From: Hyphomicrobiales bacterium
GTDB lineage: Bacteria > Pseudomonadota > Alphaproteobacteria > Parvibaculales > Parvibaculaceae
DNA: 64,000 nucleotides
Direction of reading: 5' to 3'
Assembly: GCA_016124805.1 (NCBI GenBank)
Contig: WGND01000004.1
Location: 1 to 64,000, forward strand
A program made the translations under genes and the position numbers. The first letter of the stretch is position 1; the number at the start of each line of letters is the position of its first letter. This document shows, one piece after another, positions 1 to 8,903 of this stretch. The notes below the pieces were generated by a model. That model saw only the letters and a program-made list of their open reading frames with translations. It was not told the origin of the DNA and searched no databases.

Positions 1-30
1 ATTTTGTCGGTGATGAAAGGCGGACCTGCA

Positions 31-174
31 TCAGCCCGCGTTTTTGCGGCAGCGATCAGAGCAATAAAGAACATTCTCCCAATCGCGCGCCCATTTTTTG
101 CGCCAGGCGAAGGGACGACCACAACAGGCACAGAGTTTTGTCGGCAAATCCGCTTTGCGGCGCATTTTGGGCAT
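31..174 (-). CDS. DUF2256 small zinc-ribbon-like protein (47 aa)
   Basis: This 47-residue frame was found by translating the reverse strand. It has two CxxC-type pairs (CACCG at residues 15-19, and C38 and C42 in YCSDRC) and a Trp/Arg/Lys-rich middle ([14 protein letters not shown]), the signature of DUF2256 proteins. The pattern suggests a small metal-binding protein of unknown function. It starts 6 nt after the stop of the upstream SDR gene, so the two are probably co-translated. DUF2256 genes are often found beside photolyase/cryptochrome-related genes. Its stop overlaps another ATG (TGATG) that runs off the left edge, so a further gene of this operon may continue outside the window. Family assignment is fairly sure; function is unknown. 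Confidence 0.85.
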   Translation of the reverse strand: MPKMRRKADLPTKLCACCGRPFAWRKKWARDWENVLYCSDRCRKNAG

Positions 175-180
175 GGGGCG

Positions 181-930
181 TTACCACGGCACGGGCTGGC
201 CGCGCCAGTCGAAGAAGCCGCCATTCGCATCTGCCGGCAGATTGTTGACGACAGATATGAGATGGGTGGCTGCCTGTTCGGGCGAATGAACCTCGAGACC
301 GCTCGCAGCAAATGGCGATGACAGTGATGTTGCCACGGTGCCGGGGTGGAGCGCGATACAAAATGCCTCGGGCGCACGGCGCGCCAATTCGATGGCGGCG
401 GTCCGTGTCAACTGGTTCAGCGCTGCCTTTGACGCGCGATAGCCATACCATCCGCCCAGCCTGTTATCGCCGATGCTGCCGACCCGGGCGGACAAGGTTG
501 CGAAAACGGATTTTCCGCTTCGTGGCAAGGCGGGGAGTACATGTTTCATGATCAGCGCCGGCCCGATGGCATTCAAGGCGAAAGACCGCGCCAGTGCGGC
601 GGGATCAATCTGCCGCCAGCTCTTTTCGGGCGCCTGTTTATCATCATGGAGAAAGCCAGTCGCGTCGAAGACAAGGCGGATTTCGCCCTCGGTTGCGGCA
701 AAGGAGACAGCTTCCTTCAAACTCGCCTCATCGAGCAGATCAATCGAAGGCTTTGAGCGGCGGCTGAAGCTGAACACTTTCTTGAAATGGCCTGTCGAGT
801 TCAAGCGGTTGACCAGCCCGTGACCGATGCCGCCCGTCCCGCCAAAAACAATCGCAATCCCGCCCTCGGGAAAGGACCCAAGTGGCTCTCGCGCCGTTGC
901 GCTTTCTGCGGCTGACACGGGTGGGGTCAA
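181..930 (-). CDS. SDR family NAD(P)-dependent oxidoreductase (CsgA-like)
   Basis: A 249-residue short-chain dehydrogenase/reductase. The glycine-rich cofactor motif GGTGGIG lies at about residues 30-36, a catalytic Ser near 147 and the YxxxK pair at Y164/K168. Substrate is not predictable. The start appears to be TTG at 930, overlapping the TGA of the upstream DCC gene (TTGA), which implies translational coupling; no ATG is available before residue 100. It is followed after 6 nt by the DUF2256 gene. SDR, DCC and DUF2256 genes commonly travel with photolyase/cryptochrome genes in proteobacteria, so a light or DNA-repair link is possible but is only inferred. Confidence 0.88.
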   Translation of the reverse strand: MTPPVSAAESATAREPLGSFPEGGIAIVFGGTGGIGHGLVNRLNSTGHFKKVFSFSRRSKPSIDLLDEASLKEAVSFAATEGEIRLVFDATGFLHDDKQAPEKSWRQIDPAALARSFALNAIGPALIMKHVLPALPRSGKSVFATLSARVGSIGDNRLGGWYGYRASKAALNQLTRTAAIELARRAPEAFCIALHPGTVATSLSSPFAASGLEVHSPEQAATHLISVVNNLPADANGGFFDWRGQPVPW

Positions 931-1322
931 AGGCGGGGCTCCGGATCGACAGTCCCGCGCAAGCGCTGCAACCGGCCAAACAGGCGCGAGAAAAAGGGGC
1001 GAAGGGGGAGAAAGGCGCGATAGCTATATTCGAGCAACATCATCACGCCTGGAAGCGAGGCAAACTGCGCGGCCCGGCGCCATCGCGGCAATCGACGCCA
1101 GACTTCGACAAATGCCGCTGCACCGGAGAGCAGTGTGCCATCAGCCGCAAGGACATGAAAACGCTGCATGGCCTGCGGGCGGCTCAGCCCGTCTGGCAGA
1201 TTTTCCCCATCGGCCGAAACATCGATAAAACAAAGGGCGCCGTCAGCGTCCGTCGCGCGATAATGCCCGATCTCGGCCCGGCACAAAGGGCAGGCGCCAT
1301 CAAAAAAGACTGTCGATTTCAT
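927..1322 (-). CDS. DCC family thiol-disulfide oxidoreductase-like protein (DUF393)
   Basis: 131 residues starting MKSTVFFDGACPLC. The CPLC pair (C11, C14) right after a beta strand and DG is the hallmark of the DCC/DUF393 family, which has a thioredoxin-like fold and a presumed redox role. The C-terminal half holds a hydrophobic stretch and many Arg residues. I chose the ATG at 1322 because the family begins directly with the K-x-x-V-F-F-D-G strand; the frame stays open further upstream but that part looks non-coding. It is first in a tight operon with the SDR and DUF2256 genes. Confidence 0.85.
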   Translation of the reverse strand: MKSTVFFDGACPLCRAEIGHYRATDADGALCFIDVSADGENLPDGLSRPQAMQRFHVLAADGTLLSGAAAFVEVWRRLPRWRRAAQFASLPGVMMLLEYSYRAFLPLRPFFSRLFGRLQRLRGTVDPEPRL

Positions 1323-1537
1323 CGGCTCATTTGGCACGAGTGGTCTCCGGGATTTTGTAGGCGGGCCGGTGCCCATCAAACAACTGCCCTTCATGAAATA
1401 GTCCGGGCCTGAATTGCGGCAACCAGACGCTGATTGGGCCCCGAAACCGCCCGAACAGGGGTAGGTGCCTGAGCGATTGTGCGCGATAGCCACGGGGTGC
1501 TAGACAAGGGGCATTCTTCCGTGGAACAGGCTTTTTC

Positions 1538-2647
1538 ATGTCAAACTCCCCGTCCAGTTCTGAAGTCGACCGGATTTCGGATGCACAAGGCACAAAACGG
1601 CTTTTGATCCGTCAGCCCGATGACTGGCATGTGCATCTTCGCGATGGCGCCATGCTTGCCTCGACCGTTGATTACACAGCGCGCCAGTTTGCCCGCGCCA
1701 TCGTCATGCCCAATCTCGCGCCGCCTGTGACGACCGTGGAGCAGGCCGTCGCCTATCGCGAACGCATTGCCGCCGCCCTCCCGTCAGGGCGCAAATTCAC
1801 GCCCCTCATGACCGCCTATCTCACAGACGGCATTGAGCCCGCTGAAGTGGAACGGGGATTTAGTGAAAAGGTCTTCACGGCCTGCAAGCTCTATCCCGCC
1901 CATGCCACGACCAACTCCGCCTTTGGCGTCACGGATGTAAAAAAGATCCACGCTGTGCTGGAAACGATGGAACGCATCGGCATGCCATTGCTTGTGCATG
2001 GCGAAGTCACGCACCGCCACATCGACATATTTGATCGGGAAGCCGTCTTTATAGAACAGGTTCTCTCAAAGGTCGTGGCTGATTTCCCGGCGCTGAAAAT
2101 CGTATTCGAACATATTACAACCGCCGATGCCGTGCAGTTCGTTGAAGCGTCCAGTCCCAATATTGGCGCAACGATCACGCCGCATCATTTGATGATCAAT
2201 CGCAATGCGCTGTTTGAGGGCGGTATCAGGCCGCATCTTTATTGCCTGCCCGTGGCCAAGCGAGAGGTGCATCGTCTGGCGCTGCGCAAGGCGGCGACCT
2301 CAGGCAATCCGAGATTTTTCCTCGGGACCGATTCCGCACCCCACGCCGTGAGCGACAAGGAATCGGCTTGCGGTTGTGCGGGCATTTTCAATGCCCCGGT
2401 GGCGCTGGAATGCTACGCGACAGTTTTTGACGAAGAGGGTGCTCTCGACAAGCTGGAGGCCTTTGCGTCAGAAAACGGCCCCAACTTCTATGGGCTGCCG
2501 CTGAACGGGGGCACGGTTGCACTGGAACGGACGGCGTGGCGCGTCGAGGATCAGTTGGCCGCCGCCGACACGGCCATCGTGCCCTTCCTCGCGGGCAGTA
2601 CCGTGCCCTGGACATTTCTCGGGCGCGAAACGGCATCTGTGACGTAA
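1538..2647 (+). CDS. pyrC: Dihydroorotase (PyrC, homodimeric type)
   Basis: 369 residues. Dihydroorotase catalyses the reversible cyclisation of N-carbamoyl-aspartate to dihydroorotate in cytosolic pyrimidine biosynthesis. The zinc ligands H31 and H33 (DWHVHLRDG), the lysine expected to be carboxylated (K117 in ACKLYP), further metal-site histidines (VHGEVTH, FEHITT) and the late LGTDSAPH motif are all present. About 20 N-terminal residues precede the usual start of the family, but ATG 1538 is the first good codon. It stands alone between a minus-strand cluster and a convergent SDR gene, as is usual for pyrC. Confidence 0.97.
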   Translation: MSNSPSSSEVDRISDAQGTKRLLIRQPDDWHVHLRDGAMLASTVDYTARQFARAIVMPNLAPPVTTVEQAVAYRERIAAALPSGRKFTPLMTAYLTDGIEPAEVERGFSEKVFTACKLYPAHATTNSAFGVTDVKKIHAVLETMERIGMPLLVHGEVTHRHIDIFDREAVFIEQVLSKVVADFPALKIVFEHITTADAVQFVEASSPNIGATITPHHLMINRNALFEGGIRPHLYCLPVAKREVHRLALRKAATSGNPRFFLGTDSAPHAVSDKESACGCAGIFNAPVALECYATVFDEEGALDKLEAFASENGPNFYGLPLNGGTVALERTAWRVEDQLAAADTAIVPFLAGSTVPWTFLGRETASVT

Positions 2648-2649
2648 GG

Positions 2650-2703
2650 ATCAGCGTCCTGTCACGCGCTGATATCGTCTGCCCGCGCGCAAGCTAGCGC
2701 GGG
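2650..2703. terminator. Hairpins between pyrC and a convergent SDR gene
   Basis: Two inverted repeats lie between the convergent stops: ATCAGCG/CGCTGAT (2650-2673) and CCCGCGC/GCGCGGG (2682-2703). The second overlaps the end of the minus-strand SDR gene. Neither is followed by a clear T tract, so termination is plausible but not certain. Confidence 0.4.
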
Positions 2704-3479
2704 GGCATGCGGATGCCGCCATCAAGCCTGAGGGCCTGGCCGTTGAAATAGCTGTTCCGGACGAGCTCCAGAACCAGACTGCCAAATTCTTCCGGCTTGC
2801 CAAGGCGCTTGGGGAAGGGAACGGATGCCGCCAGATTTTGCAGCACCTTTTCAGGCGCGCCGAGCATGGGGGGCGTTGCGAAAATACCCGGCATGATCGA
2901 GTTCACACGGATGCCGAGATCCATCAGGTCGCGCGCCATCGGCAAGACAAGCCCATTCACACCGGCCTTGCCGGAGCCATAGCCGATCTGGCCAACCTGC
3001 GCATCTTGGGCGGCCGCCGACGAGGTCAGCGTGATCACACCCCGCTCGCCATCTTCCAGCGGTTCGAGCGAGGCCATGCCCAGCGCACAAAGCGAGGCCA
3101 TGCGGTAGCTCGCCACCAGAATGCCGTTGATGGAGAAGGCATAGTCTTCGGTCGGATAGCGCTTGAAGCCGCCATTCTCCTTGTCGCGGCCCACTGTCTT
3201 CATGCGCCCGCGTGATGTCTGCGCGCAATGAACGAGAATGCGCTCTTGGCCATGTGCCGTGCGTGCGGTCTCGAGCCCGGCAAGAACACTGTCTTCATTG
3301 GTGATGTCGACCTTGCAGAAAAGCGCACCAATATCCTTGGCGACGGTCTCGCCCTTTTCCTCATTGAGATCAAAAATCGTGACCTGGACTCCGGCCCCGG
3401 CGAGCGCTGTTGCGCTGGCTTTGCCAAGTCCCGATGCGCCACCGGTGACGATGGCGGCTGTGCTGCCGTCAATCTTCAT
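2694..3479 (-). CDS. SDR oxidoreductase, 3-hydroxyacyl-CoA dehydrogenase (HSD10)-like
   Basis: 261 residues with the cofactor motif TGGASGLG at 12-19, the D of VTIFDLNE selecting NAD, catalytic Ser near 153, and Y167/K171 in GYGSGK. The C-terminal NGQALRLDGGIRM matches classical SDRs. The length and the pattern KxxxxVDITNEDSV resemble type II 3-hydroxyacyl-CoA dehydrogenases, suggesting a role in fatty or branched acyl-CoA oxidation. The usual NNAG is replaced by HCAQ. It lies back to back with an MFS transporter gene. Confidence 0.88.
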   Translation of the reverse strand: MKIDGSTAAIVTGGASGLGKASATALAGAGVQVTIFDLNEEKGETVAKDIGALFCKVDITNEDSVLAGLETARTAHGQERILVHCAQTSRGRMKTVGRDKENGGFKRYPTEDYAFSINGILVASYRMASLCALGMASLEPLEDGERGVITLTSSAAAQDAQVGQIGYGSGKAGVNGLVLPMARDLMDLGIRVNSIMPGIFATPPMLGAPEKVLQNLAASVPFPKRLGKPEEFGSLVLELVRNSYFNGQALRLDGGIRMPPR

Positions 3480-3731
3480 GATTGATCTCCCTATGATGTA
3501 TCAGATCTTTGCGACCTCTGATTTCTTGGGGAAATCATGACGTACGGCGCGTGCCTTGAACAGAACCCCAGGCCCGCCCTTGCCCCAGCGTTGGGCTGCC
3601 TTTCAGACAATCGGTGCAAATTTTTTTGTCTGAAGGAGATCGGAAGCGGGAAGGCATGTTCTCGCCAGCTCATCCCTTGTATATGCGGTGACGTGCTTCT
3701 ACATAATGCGCATGACGGGGGAGCGCAGATT

Positions 3732-5108
3732 TTGACGACGACAAAGGAAGAACCTGCGCCCAAGGCGACGCCCAACGACCGGATGGTGCTTTACGTATCA
3801 TTGATCGGGATGTTGGCGACAGGTTTCTCCTTCACCATCCTCACCGTTGCCGTTGGCATGATCGGCACCGAATTCGGTGTCAGCAAGGGTGTGGCAACCT
3901 GGGCCGTTTCGGCGCCCATGCTGATCAGTGCCGTCAGCCTGCCCATGCTGGGCAAACTGGGGGATGTTTTCGGGCATCGGCGCATTTTTCTGATCGGCAT
4001 TATCGGCTCGACCATTTTTGCCGGTGCGAGCTTTCTGGCCTGGGACATCTGGTCCCTCATCATTTTCCGTGTTCTCTCCATGTTTTTTGCCGGCGCCACG
4101 GGCCCGTCGTCTCTTGCGCTTATTTTCCATGTCTATGATCTGGAAGACCGCACTAGGGCGGTGAGCTGGTGGTCCATGGGCGGACCGGCCTCTGCCGCCA
4201 TTGGCCTCATTCTGGGCGGCCCGCTTGTTGATTTGTGGGGCTGGCGCTCGGTCTTCATGTTCCAGCTTGTCACCGGAATCATTTCCTGGGCCTTTGCCTA
4301 TTTCTATCTGCCGGAAACGACACGCCGCCGAGCGATTTTTGATCACATCGGCAATCTGATTCTGGTGGTTGCGCTTGTCATGTTGCTGCTGTCAGCAGGT
4401 TCACTATCCGATGATGCGATCCCTGACTGGGTAAAACTCGTCGGCGCCATCGCTGGCTTGTTCGGCGTGGGGCTCTTTCTTCTCTATGAGACGCAGGCAG
4501 CCCATCCCATTCTGCCGCCGAGCCTGCTGCGGGCCAAAAATTTCTCCGCACCGGTGATCACGTCCTTCTTCATTCAGGTCGCTTATCTCGGCGGGCTCGT
4601 GGCAACGCCCATGGTGCTGATTGATCATTTCAAATACAGCGTTTCCATTGCCGCCGGTCTTATGCTTGTCAGAACGGCCTTTCTTACTGTTGCCTCCCCG
4701 GCAAGTGGCTATCTCTCCACGCGATATGGCGAGCGATTCACGACATTTCTGGGGATATATCTGCAGGCAGCGGGTCTGTTTCTGGTGGCGACCGGCGTCT
4801 ATGAAACCAGCATCTTCATATTGCTGGTTGGTTTGATGCTTCAGGGCACGGGATCGGGTTTTGTCCTGCCGCCGACAACCTCCGTCATTTCGTCTGCCGT
4901 GCCGCCCAGCCTGTTTGGCACCGCGTCAGGCGTCAGCCGCCTGGTCATGCAAACCGGCGCCTCGCTTGGCCTCAGTCTTTTCGGGGCCTTGCTTTCCTAT
5001 CCGCGAGAGATCATGAGCCTGCCGCTCATCTTTGCGATCGGGTCGGCAGTGACGCTCATGGCGCTGCCCTCCGCCATGGTCATGACCTCCATTTCGGAAC
5101 GCCGCTGA
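3732..5108 (+). CDS. MFS transporter (drug/metabolite exporter-like)
   Basis: A polytopic inner-membrane protein of the major facilitator superfamily, about 458 residues. After a short charged N-terminus there are about 14 hydrophobic segments. The loop motif GKLGDVFGHRR between TM2 and TM3 matches MFS motif A (G-x-L-x-D-x-x-G-R-R). The frame is open back to 3537, but the first 65 codons are Cys-rich and soluble-looking. A TTG at 3732 preceded by GGGGGAGCG, or ATG 3783, is a better start. The closest type is the DHA2-like drug exporters; substrate unknown. Confidence 0.85.
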   Translation: MTTTKEEPAPKATPNDRMVLYVSLIGMLATGFSFTILTVAVGMIGTEFGVSKGVATWAVSAPMLISAVSLPMLGKLGDVFGHRRIFLIGIIGSTIFAGASFLAWDIWSLIIFRVLSMFFAGATGPSSLALIFHVYDLEDRTRAVSWWSMGGPASAAIGLILGGPLVDLWGWRSVFMFQLVTGIISWAFAYFYLPETTRRRAIFDHIGNLILVVALVMLLLSAGSLSDDAIPDWVKLVGAIAGLFGVGLFLLYETQAAHPILPPSLLRAKNFSAPVITSFFIQVAYLGGLVATPMVLIDHFKYSVSIAAGLMLVRTAFLTVASPASGYLSTRYGERFTTFLGIYLQAAGLFLVATGVYETSIFILLVGLMLQGTGSGFVLPPTTSVISSAVPPSLFGTASGVSRLVMQTGASLGLSLFGALLSYPREIMSLPLIFAIGSAVTLMALPSAMVMTSISERR

Positions 5109-5109
5109 C

Positions 5110-5144
5110 AAAAAAGGCTGCAGCTTCTTGAGGAAGCAGCAGCC
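5110..5144 (-). terminator. Rho-independent terminator of the yghU-like gene
   Basis: The inverted repeat GGCTGCAGCTTC / GAAGCAGCAGCC with a TTGA-type loop is followed on the minus strand by TTTTTT. It lies 20 bases past the stop of the glutathione transferase gene and also faces the end of the MFS gene. Confidence 0.85.
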
Positions 5145-5164
5145 TTGATGCATTGGCAGGCGGA

Positions 5165-6040
5165 CTAGCTTGCGTTTTTCACCTTGTCCTGCGTCTTCGT
5201 CTCGAAGTCGCTGGCATCATGGCGTTCAATCAGCTGCGAGCTCGGTTCACCCCAGGCACGATTGACCATGCGACCGCGTTTCACGGCGGGCCGCTCGGCA
5301 ATCTGGTTGGTCCAGCGCTGAACATTCTTGTAGGAAGCAACATCCAGAAATTCGGCTGCTTCATAAAGAACGCCTGCGACCAGCGAGCCATACCAGGCCC
5401 AGATGGCCATGTCGGCAATCGTATATTCATCGCCGCACATATATTCATTCTCGGCCAGATGCCGATCGAGCACGTCCAGCTGGCGCTTCACCTCCATCGC
5501 GAAGCGATCAATGGCATATTCGATCTTCATCGGCGCATAGGCGTAGAAATGGCCAAAGCCGCCACCGAGATAGGGAGCGCTGGCCATTTGCCAGAAAAGC
5601 CAGTTCATGCATTCGGCGCGCTTGGCTGTATCTGTCGGCAGGAAGGCGCCAAATTTTTCGGCGAGATAAAACATCATTGAGCCGGATTCAAACAGGCGCG
5701 TGGGTGGCGTGGTGGAATGATCCATCATCGCGGGAATTTTGGAGTTGGGATTGATCTCCACAAAGCCGCTGCCGAATTGATCGCCTTCGCTAATATTTAT
5801 GAAATAGGCATCATATTCAGCACCCTTGTGACCAAGCTCCAGCAGCTCTTCGAGCATCACCGTTACCTTCACACCATTGGGCGTGGCGAGCGAATAGAGC
5901 TGGATGGGATGCTTACCGACAGGCAGGATGTTTTCATGTGTCGGGCCGGCGATGGGACGGTTGATATTGGCAAAGCGTCCGCCGCTGCCTTGCTGCCATT
6001 TCCAGACTTTGGGGGGTGTATAGGTGTCTTGCTCGCTCAT
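5165..6040 (-). CDS. yghU: Glutathione S-transferase / disulfide-bond oxidoreductase, YghU-type
   Basis: 291 residues. It begins TPPKVWKW and carries FANINRPIAGPTHE, the extended N-terminus typical of YghU/YfcG-type glutathione transferases. The thioredoxin-like domain (about 45-130) contains YSLATPNGVKVTVMLEEL, the cis-Pro of NSKIPAM and the glutathione-contact FESGSMMFYLAEK. The helical domain follows, with a YTIADMAIWAWYG N-capping motif. These cytosolic enzymes use glutathione to reduce disulfides or organic peroxides. Family match is strong; physiological substrate unknown. Confidence 0.93.
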   Translation of the reverse strand: MSEQDTYTPPKVWKWQQGSGGRFANINRPIAGPTHENILPVGKHPIQLYSLATPNGVKVTVMLEELLELGHKGAEYDAYFINISEGDQFGSGFVEINPNSKIPAMMDHSTTPPTRLFESGSMMFYLAEKFGAFLPTDTAKRAECMNWLFWQMASAPYLGGGFGHFYAYAPMKIEYAIDRFAMEVKRQLDVLDRHLAENEYMCGDEYTIADMAIWAWYGSLVAGVLYEAAEFLDVASYKNVQRWTNQIAERPAVKRGRMVNRAWGEPSSQLIERHDASDFETKTQDKVKNAS

Positions 6041-6135
6041 TTATATCTCCTTCGGAGTCGGGAAAGCGTTTGGCAAATGATGGTATCCATTAAACCTATC
6101 ATAGCTCACCGCCACCTGACATGCGAATAGAGCGA

Positions 6136-6170
6136 AAGGGGCCCCTCACTTCACGGTGAGCAGGCCCCTT
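6136..6170 (-). terminator. Terminator downstream of pstB
   Basis: A strong stem AAGGGGCC...GGCCCCTT with an inner CTCAC/GTGAG pair sits 24 bases beyond the pstB stop. A short T run (TTTCGCTCT) follows on the minus strand. It closes the pst operon. Confidence 0.8.
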
Positions 6171-6193
6171 AATTCTGCAAGACAGGACTGTAA

Positions 6194-7021
6194 TTAGCCA
6201 AAGCGACCGGTGACATAGTCCCGCGTCCGCTCATTGGCAGGTGTTGTGAATATCTGCTCTGACGGGCCGAATTCCACCAGCTCGCCCAGATACATGAAGG
6301 CCGTGAAATCGGCTGCACGTGCGGCCTGCTGCATATTATGCGTTACGATCACAATGCAGTAATCCTCGCGCAGTTCTTCCATCAGTTCTTCCAGCTTGGC
6401 GGTTGAAATCGGATCAAGCGCCGAAGCCGGTTCATCCATGAGCAGGATTTCCGGCTTTACAGCCACCGCCCTCGCCACGCAAAGACGCTGCTGCTGTCCA
6501 CCGGAAAGACCCGTGCCGGGCTGCTGCAGCTTGTCCTTGACCTCGTTCCACAGCGCCACGCGCTTGAGTGCCCAGACAACGCGTTCCTCAAGCTCTGTCT
6601 TGCCAAGCTTTTCATAGAGCCGGATGCCGAACGCGACATTCTCATAGATCGACATGGGGAAGGGCGTCGGCTTCTGAAAAACCATGCCGATTTTGGAGCG
6701 CAGATCCGTGAGGTCGCGCTGCGCCAGAATATTTTCGCCATCGACCATGATCGCGCCTTCGGCACGCTGTCCGGGATACATGTTGTAGATGCGGTTCATT
6801 GTGCGCAGCAGAGTGGATTTGCCACAACCCGACGGGCCGATGAAGGCGGTGACGCGCCGGTCGGGTATGGAGATATTGATGTCTTTCAGCGCCTGATACT
6901 CGCCATAGAAAAAATTGAGATCCCTGACGCCGATTTTTTCAGGATGCTGAGGATCAGGCGCAATGCCTCCGTTGGATGCGGACGGCTTGGCAGTCTCTGT
7001 AAGGTCATGGATGTTGTTCAT
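6194..7021 (-). CDS. pstB: Phosphate ABC transporter ATP-binding protein PstB
   Basis: 275 residues. The ATPase subunit of the high-affinity phosphate importer, acting on the cytoplasmic face with PstC/PstA. Walker [10 protein letters not shown], the PstB-typical [17 protein letters not shown]-loop [11 protein letters not shown], signature [14 protein letters not shown], Walker [14 protein letters not shown] and switch His ([13 protein letters not shown]) are all visible. It is last in pstS-pstC-pstA-pstB; no phoU or phoB follows within the window. Confidence 0.98.
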   Translation of the reverse strand: MNNIHDLTETAKPSASNGGIAPDPQHPEKIGVRDLNFFYGEYQALKDINISIPDRRVTAFIGPSGCGKSTLLRTMNRIYNMYPGQRAEGAIMVDGENILAQRDLTDLRSKIGMVFQKPTPFPMSIYENVAFGIRLYEKLGKTELEERVVWALKRVALWNEVKDKLQQPGTGLSGGQQQRLCVARAVAVKPEILLMDEPASALDPISTAKLEELMEELREDYCIVIVTHNMQQAARAADFTAFMYLGELVEFGPSEQIFTTPANERTRDYVTGRFG

Positions 7022-7023
7022 GA

Positions 7024-7863
7024 TCAGGCCTTTTTACTGGTCGTCAGACGGGCGGCAATGTTGAGAACAAGAACGGCTGTGGTGATGAGAAGGGCACCAC
7101 CCCAGGCTAGACTGCGCCAGTCGTCATAGGGGCTCATCGCAAACTGGAAAATGACAACCGGCAGATTGGCCAGCGGGGCATTCAGATTGGTGCTCCAGAA
7201 CTGGTTGTTGAGGGCGGTGAAAAGCAATGGCGCGGTTTCTCCGCTCACCCGGGCCACAGCCAGAAGAATGCCTGTGAGCATGCCCTGAAAGGCCGCGCGA
7301 TAGCTGATGCGCGTGATCACCATCCAGCGTGGCGTGCCGAGTGCAGCACCGGCCTCGCGCAAGGCATCCGGCACAAGGGAGAGCATGTCTTCGGTCGTAC
7401 GGATGATGATGGGGACGGCGATCACGGCCAGCGCGATGACACCGGCCCAACCGGAAAAATGCCCCATGCCGATGACAACAATGCCATAGACGAAGAGGCC
7501 GATGATGATGGAGGGCGGGCTCAGCAGGATGTCGTTGACGAAGCGTACAATCTCCGCAAGCCGGTTGTGGCGGCCATATTCGGCCAGAAACGTGCCGGTG
7601 AAAATGCCGACAGGGGTCGCGATCAGAATGCCGAGGCCTGTCATCATCAGGCTGCCAACAATGGCATTGGCAAGCCCGCCTTCGCTACCGGGTGGCGGGG
7701 TGCTTTCCAGAAAGAGGGAAGGGCGGATCGCCTGCAGGCCGTTCCATATGAGCGTGAACAGAATGGAACCAAGCGTGAAGAGGACGATGCCCGTCATGAC
7801 CAGCGAGAGTGCTGTCATGAAGCTGTCGCGCCGGTGGCGGCGTTTGACGACTTGCCGGTTCAT
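7024..7863 (-). CDS. pstA: Phosphate ABC transporter permease PstA
   Basis: 279 residues with about six membrane segments. The ABC permease coupling loop is clear ([19 protein letters not shown]), followed by [20 protein letters not shown], the usual PstA motif. It forms the membrane channel with PstC. Its ATG overlaps the pstC stop by 4 bases, and pstB follows after 2 bases, so the three are translationally coupled. Confidence 0.97.
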   Translation of the reverse strand: MNRQVVKRRHRRDSFMTALSLVMTGIVLFTLGSILFTLIWNGLQAIRPSLFLESTPPPGSEGGLANAIVGSLMMTGLGILIATPVGIFTGTFLAEYGRHNRLAEIVRFVNDILLSPPSIIIGLFVYGIVVIGMGHFSGWAGVIALAVIAVPIIIRTTEDMLSLVPDALREAGAALGTPRWMVITRISYRAAFQGMLTGILLAVARVSGETAPLLFTALNNQFWSTNLNAPLANLPVVIFQFAMSPYDDWRSLAWGGALLITTAVLVLNIAARLTTSKKA

Positions 7864-8807
7864 GCCAGACCTCCCTTGGCGGATCCAAGCAACATGCGCT
7901 TGCCGATGGCGAGCACAAAAAAGGTCAGCACAAAGAGCACCAAACCCAGACCAACCAGCGAGGCGGTATAGATCACGCCATCTGCTTCGGTAAATTCATT
8001 GGCAAGTGCCGCCGAGATGGTCGTGCCCGGTGCCAGCAGCGAGGTGCTGAGATGATGCGCATTGCCGATTACGAAAGTGACGGCCATGGTTTCGCCCAAT
8101 GCGCGCCCGAGACCGAGCATCACGCCCCCCACAACGCCTTTGCGGCAATAGGGCAGCACCACGCGCCAGACGACTTCCCAGCGCGTCGCGCCCAGCCCGT
8201 AGGCGGATTCGCGTAGCACCGCTGGCACACTCACAAAGACCTCCCGCATGACTGCCGTGATGAAGGGCAAAACCATAAGCCCGAGAATGATCCCGGCGAG
8301 CAGCATCCCGATGCCGATCGGGGGGCCCTGAAAGAACATCCCGATCACGGGCACATTGCCAAGCGTGGCAATGAGGAAGGGCTCAACATCATGCTGGAAC
8401 AGGGGCGCCAGAACGAAGAGGCCCCATATGCCATAGATGATGCTCGGCACAGCGGCCAGCAGCTCGATGGCGATGGCGATGGGCTGGCGCAGGGGATGGG
8501 GGCAGATTTCAGTGAGGAAAAAGGCAAGGCCGAAGCTGAAGGGGACACCGATCAACATGGCGATGAACGAGGTGATGAGCGTGCCGACCAGCGGTACAAA
8601 AGCGCCGAAATGCTCGGTGACGGGGTTCCAGCCCGACGTCCAGACGAAGGCCGGACCAAAGATGCGCAGTGCCGGCCATGATCCCTCGATGAGAACATAT
8701 ACAAGCGCGCCCATCATCATCAGAACAAGCAGGGTGAAGGCGAGCGTCAGCGAACGAAACGCCGGATCGCCAAAACGCATCAGGAAACGCTGTCGGTCTT
8801 TTTGCAT
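7860..8807 (-). CDS. pstC: Phosphate ABC transporter permease PstC
   Basis: 315 residues with six or so membrane segments. The motif [25 protein letters not shown] is the permease/ATPase coupling loop, and [19 protein letters not shown] is the conserved PstC segment. It partners PstA in phosphate import. About 96 bases separate it from pstS upstream, and these hold a hairpin. Confidence 0.97.
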   Translation of the reverse strand: MQKDRQRFLMRFGDPAFRSLTLAFTLLVLMMMGALVYVLIEGSWPALRIFGPAFVWTSGWNPVTEHFGAFVPLVGTLITSFIAMLIGVPFSFGLAFFLTEICPHPLRQPIAIAIELLAAVPSIIYGIWGLFVLAPLFQHDVEPFLIATLGNVPVIGMFFQGPPIGIGMLLAGIILGLMVLPFITAVMREVFVSVPAVLRESAYGLGATRWEVVWRVVLPYCRKGVVGGVMLGLGRALGETMAVTFVIGNAHHLSTSLLAPGTTISAALANEFTEADGVIYTASLVGLGLVLFVLTFFVLAIGKRMLLGSAKGGLA

Positions 8808-8841
8808 CGGTTTATCTCAAACTTGTCTTCAAAGCACGAAA

Positions 8842-8867
8842 GGTGGAGAGCGACATCGCCCTCCACC
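8842..8867 (-). promoter_or_regulatory. Intercistronic hairpin between pstS and pstC
   Basis: The arms GGTGGAG and CTCCACC enclose a second pair GCGA/TCGC. No T tract follows. Hairpins in this position usually protect the upstream pstS transcript or attenuate read-through, so that the binding protein is made in excess over the permeases. Confidence 0.65.
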
Positions 8868-8903
8868 CGCATCGTGAACAGCTTTTGGAAAGCCGGTTCA
8901 ATC

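Noticed and set aside
3537-3731. N-terminal extension of the MFS gene
   Set aside because: The 65 codons are Cys-rich and soluble-looking, with no ribosome-binding site; the later TTG or ATG start fits the family better.
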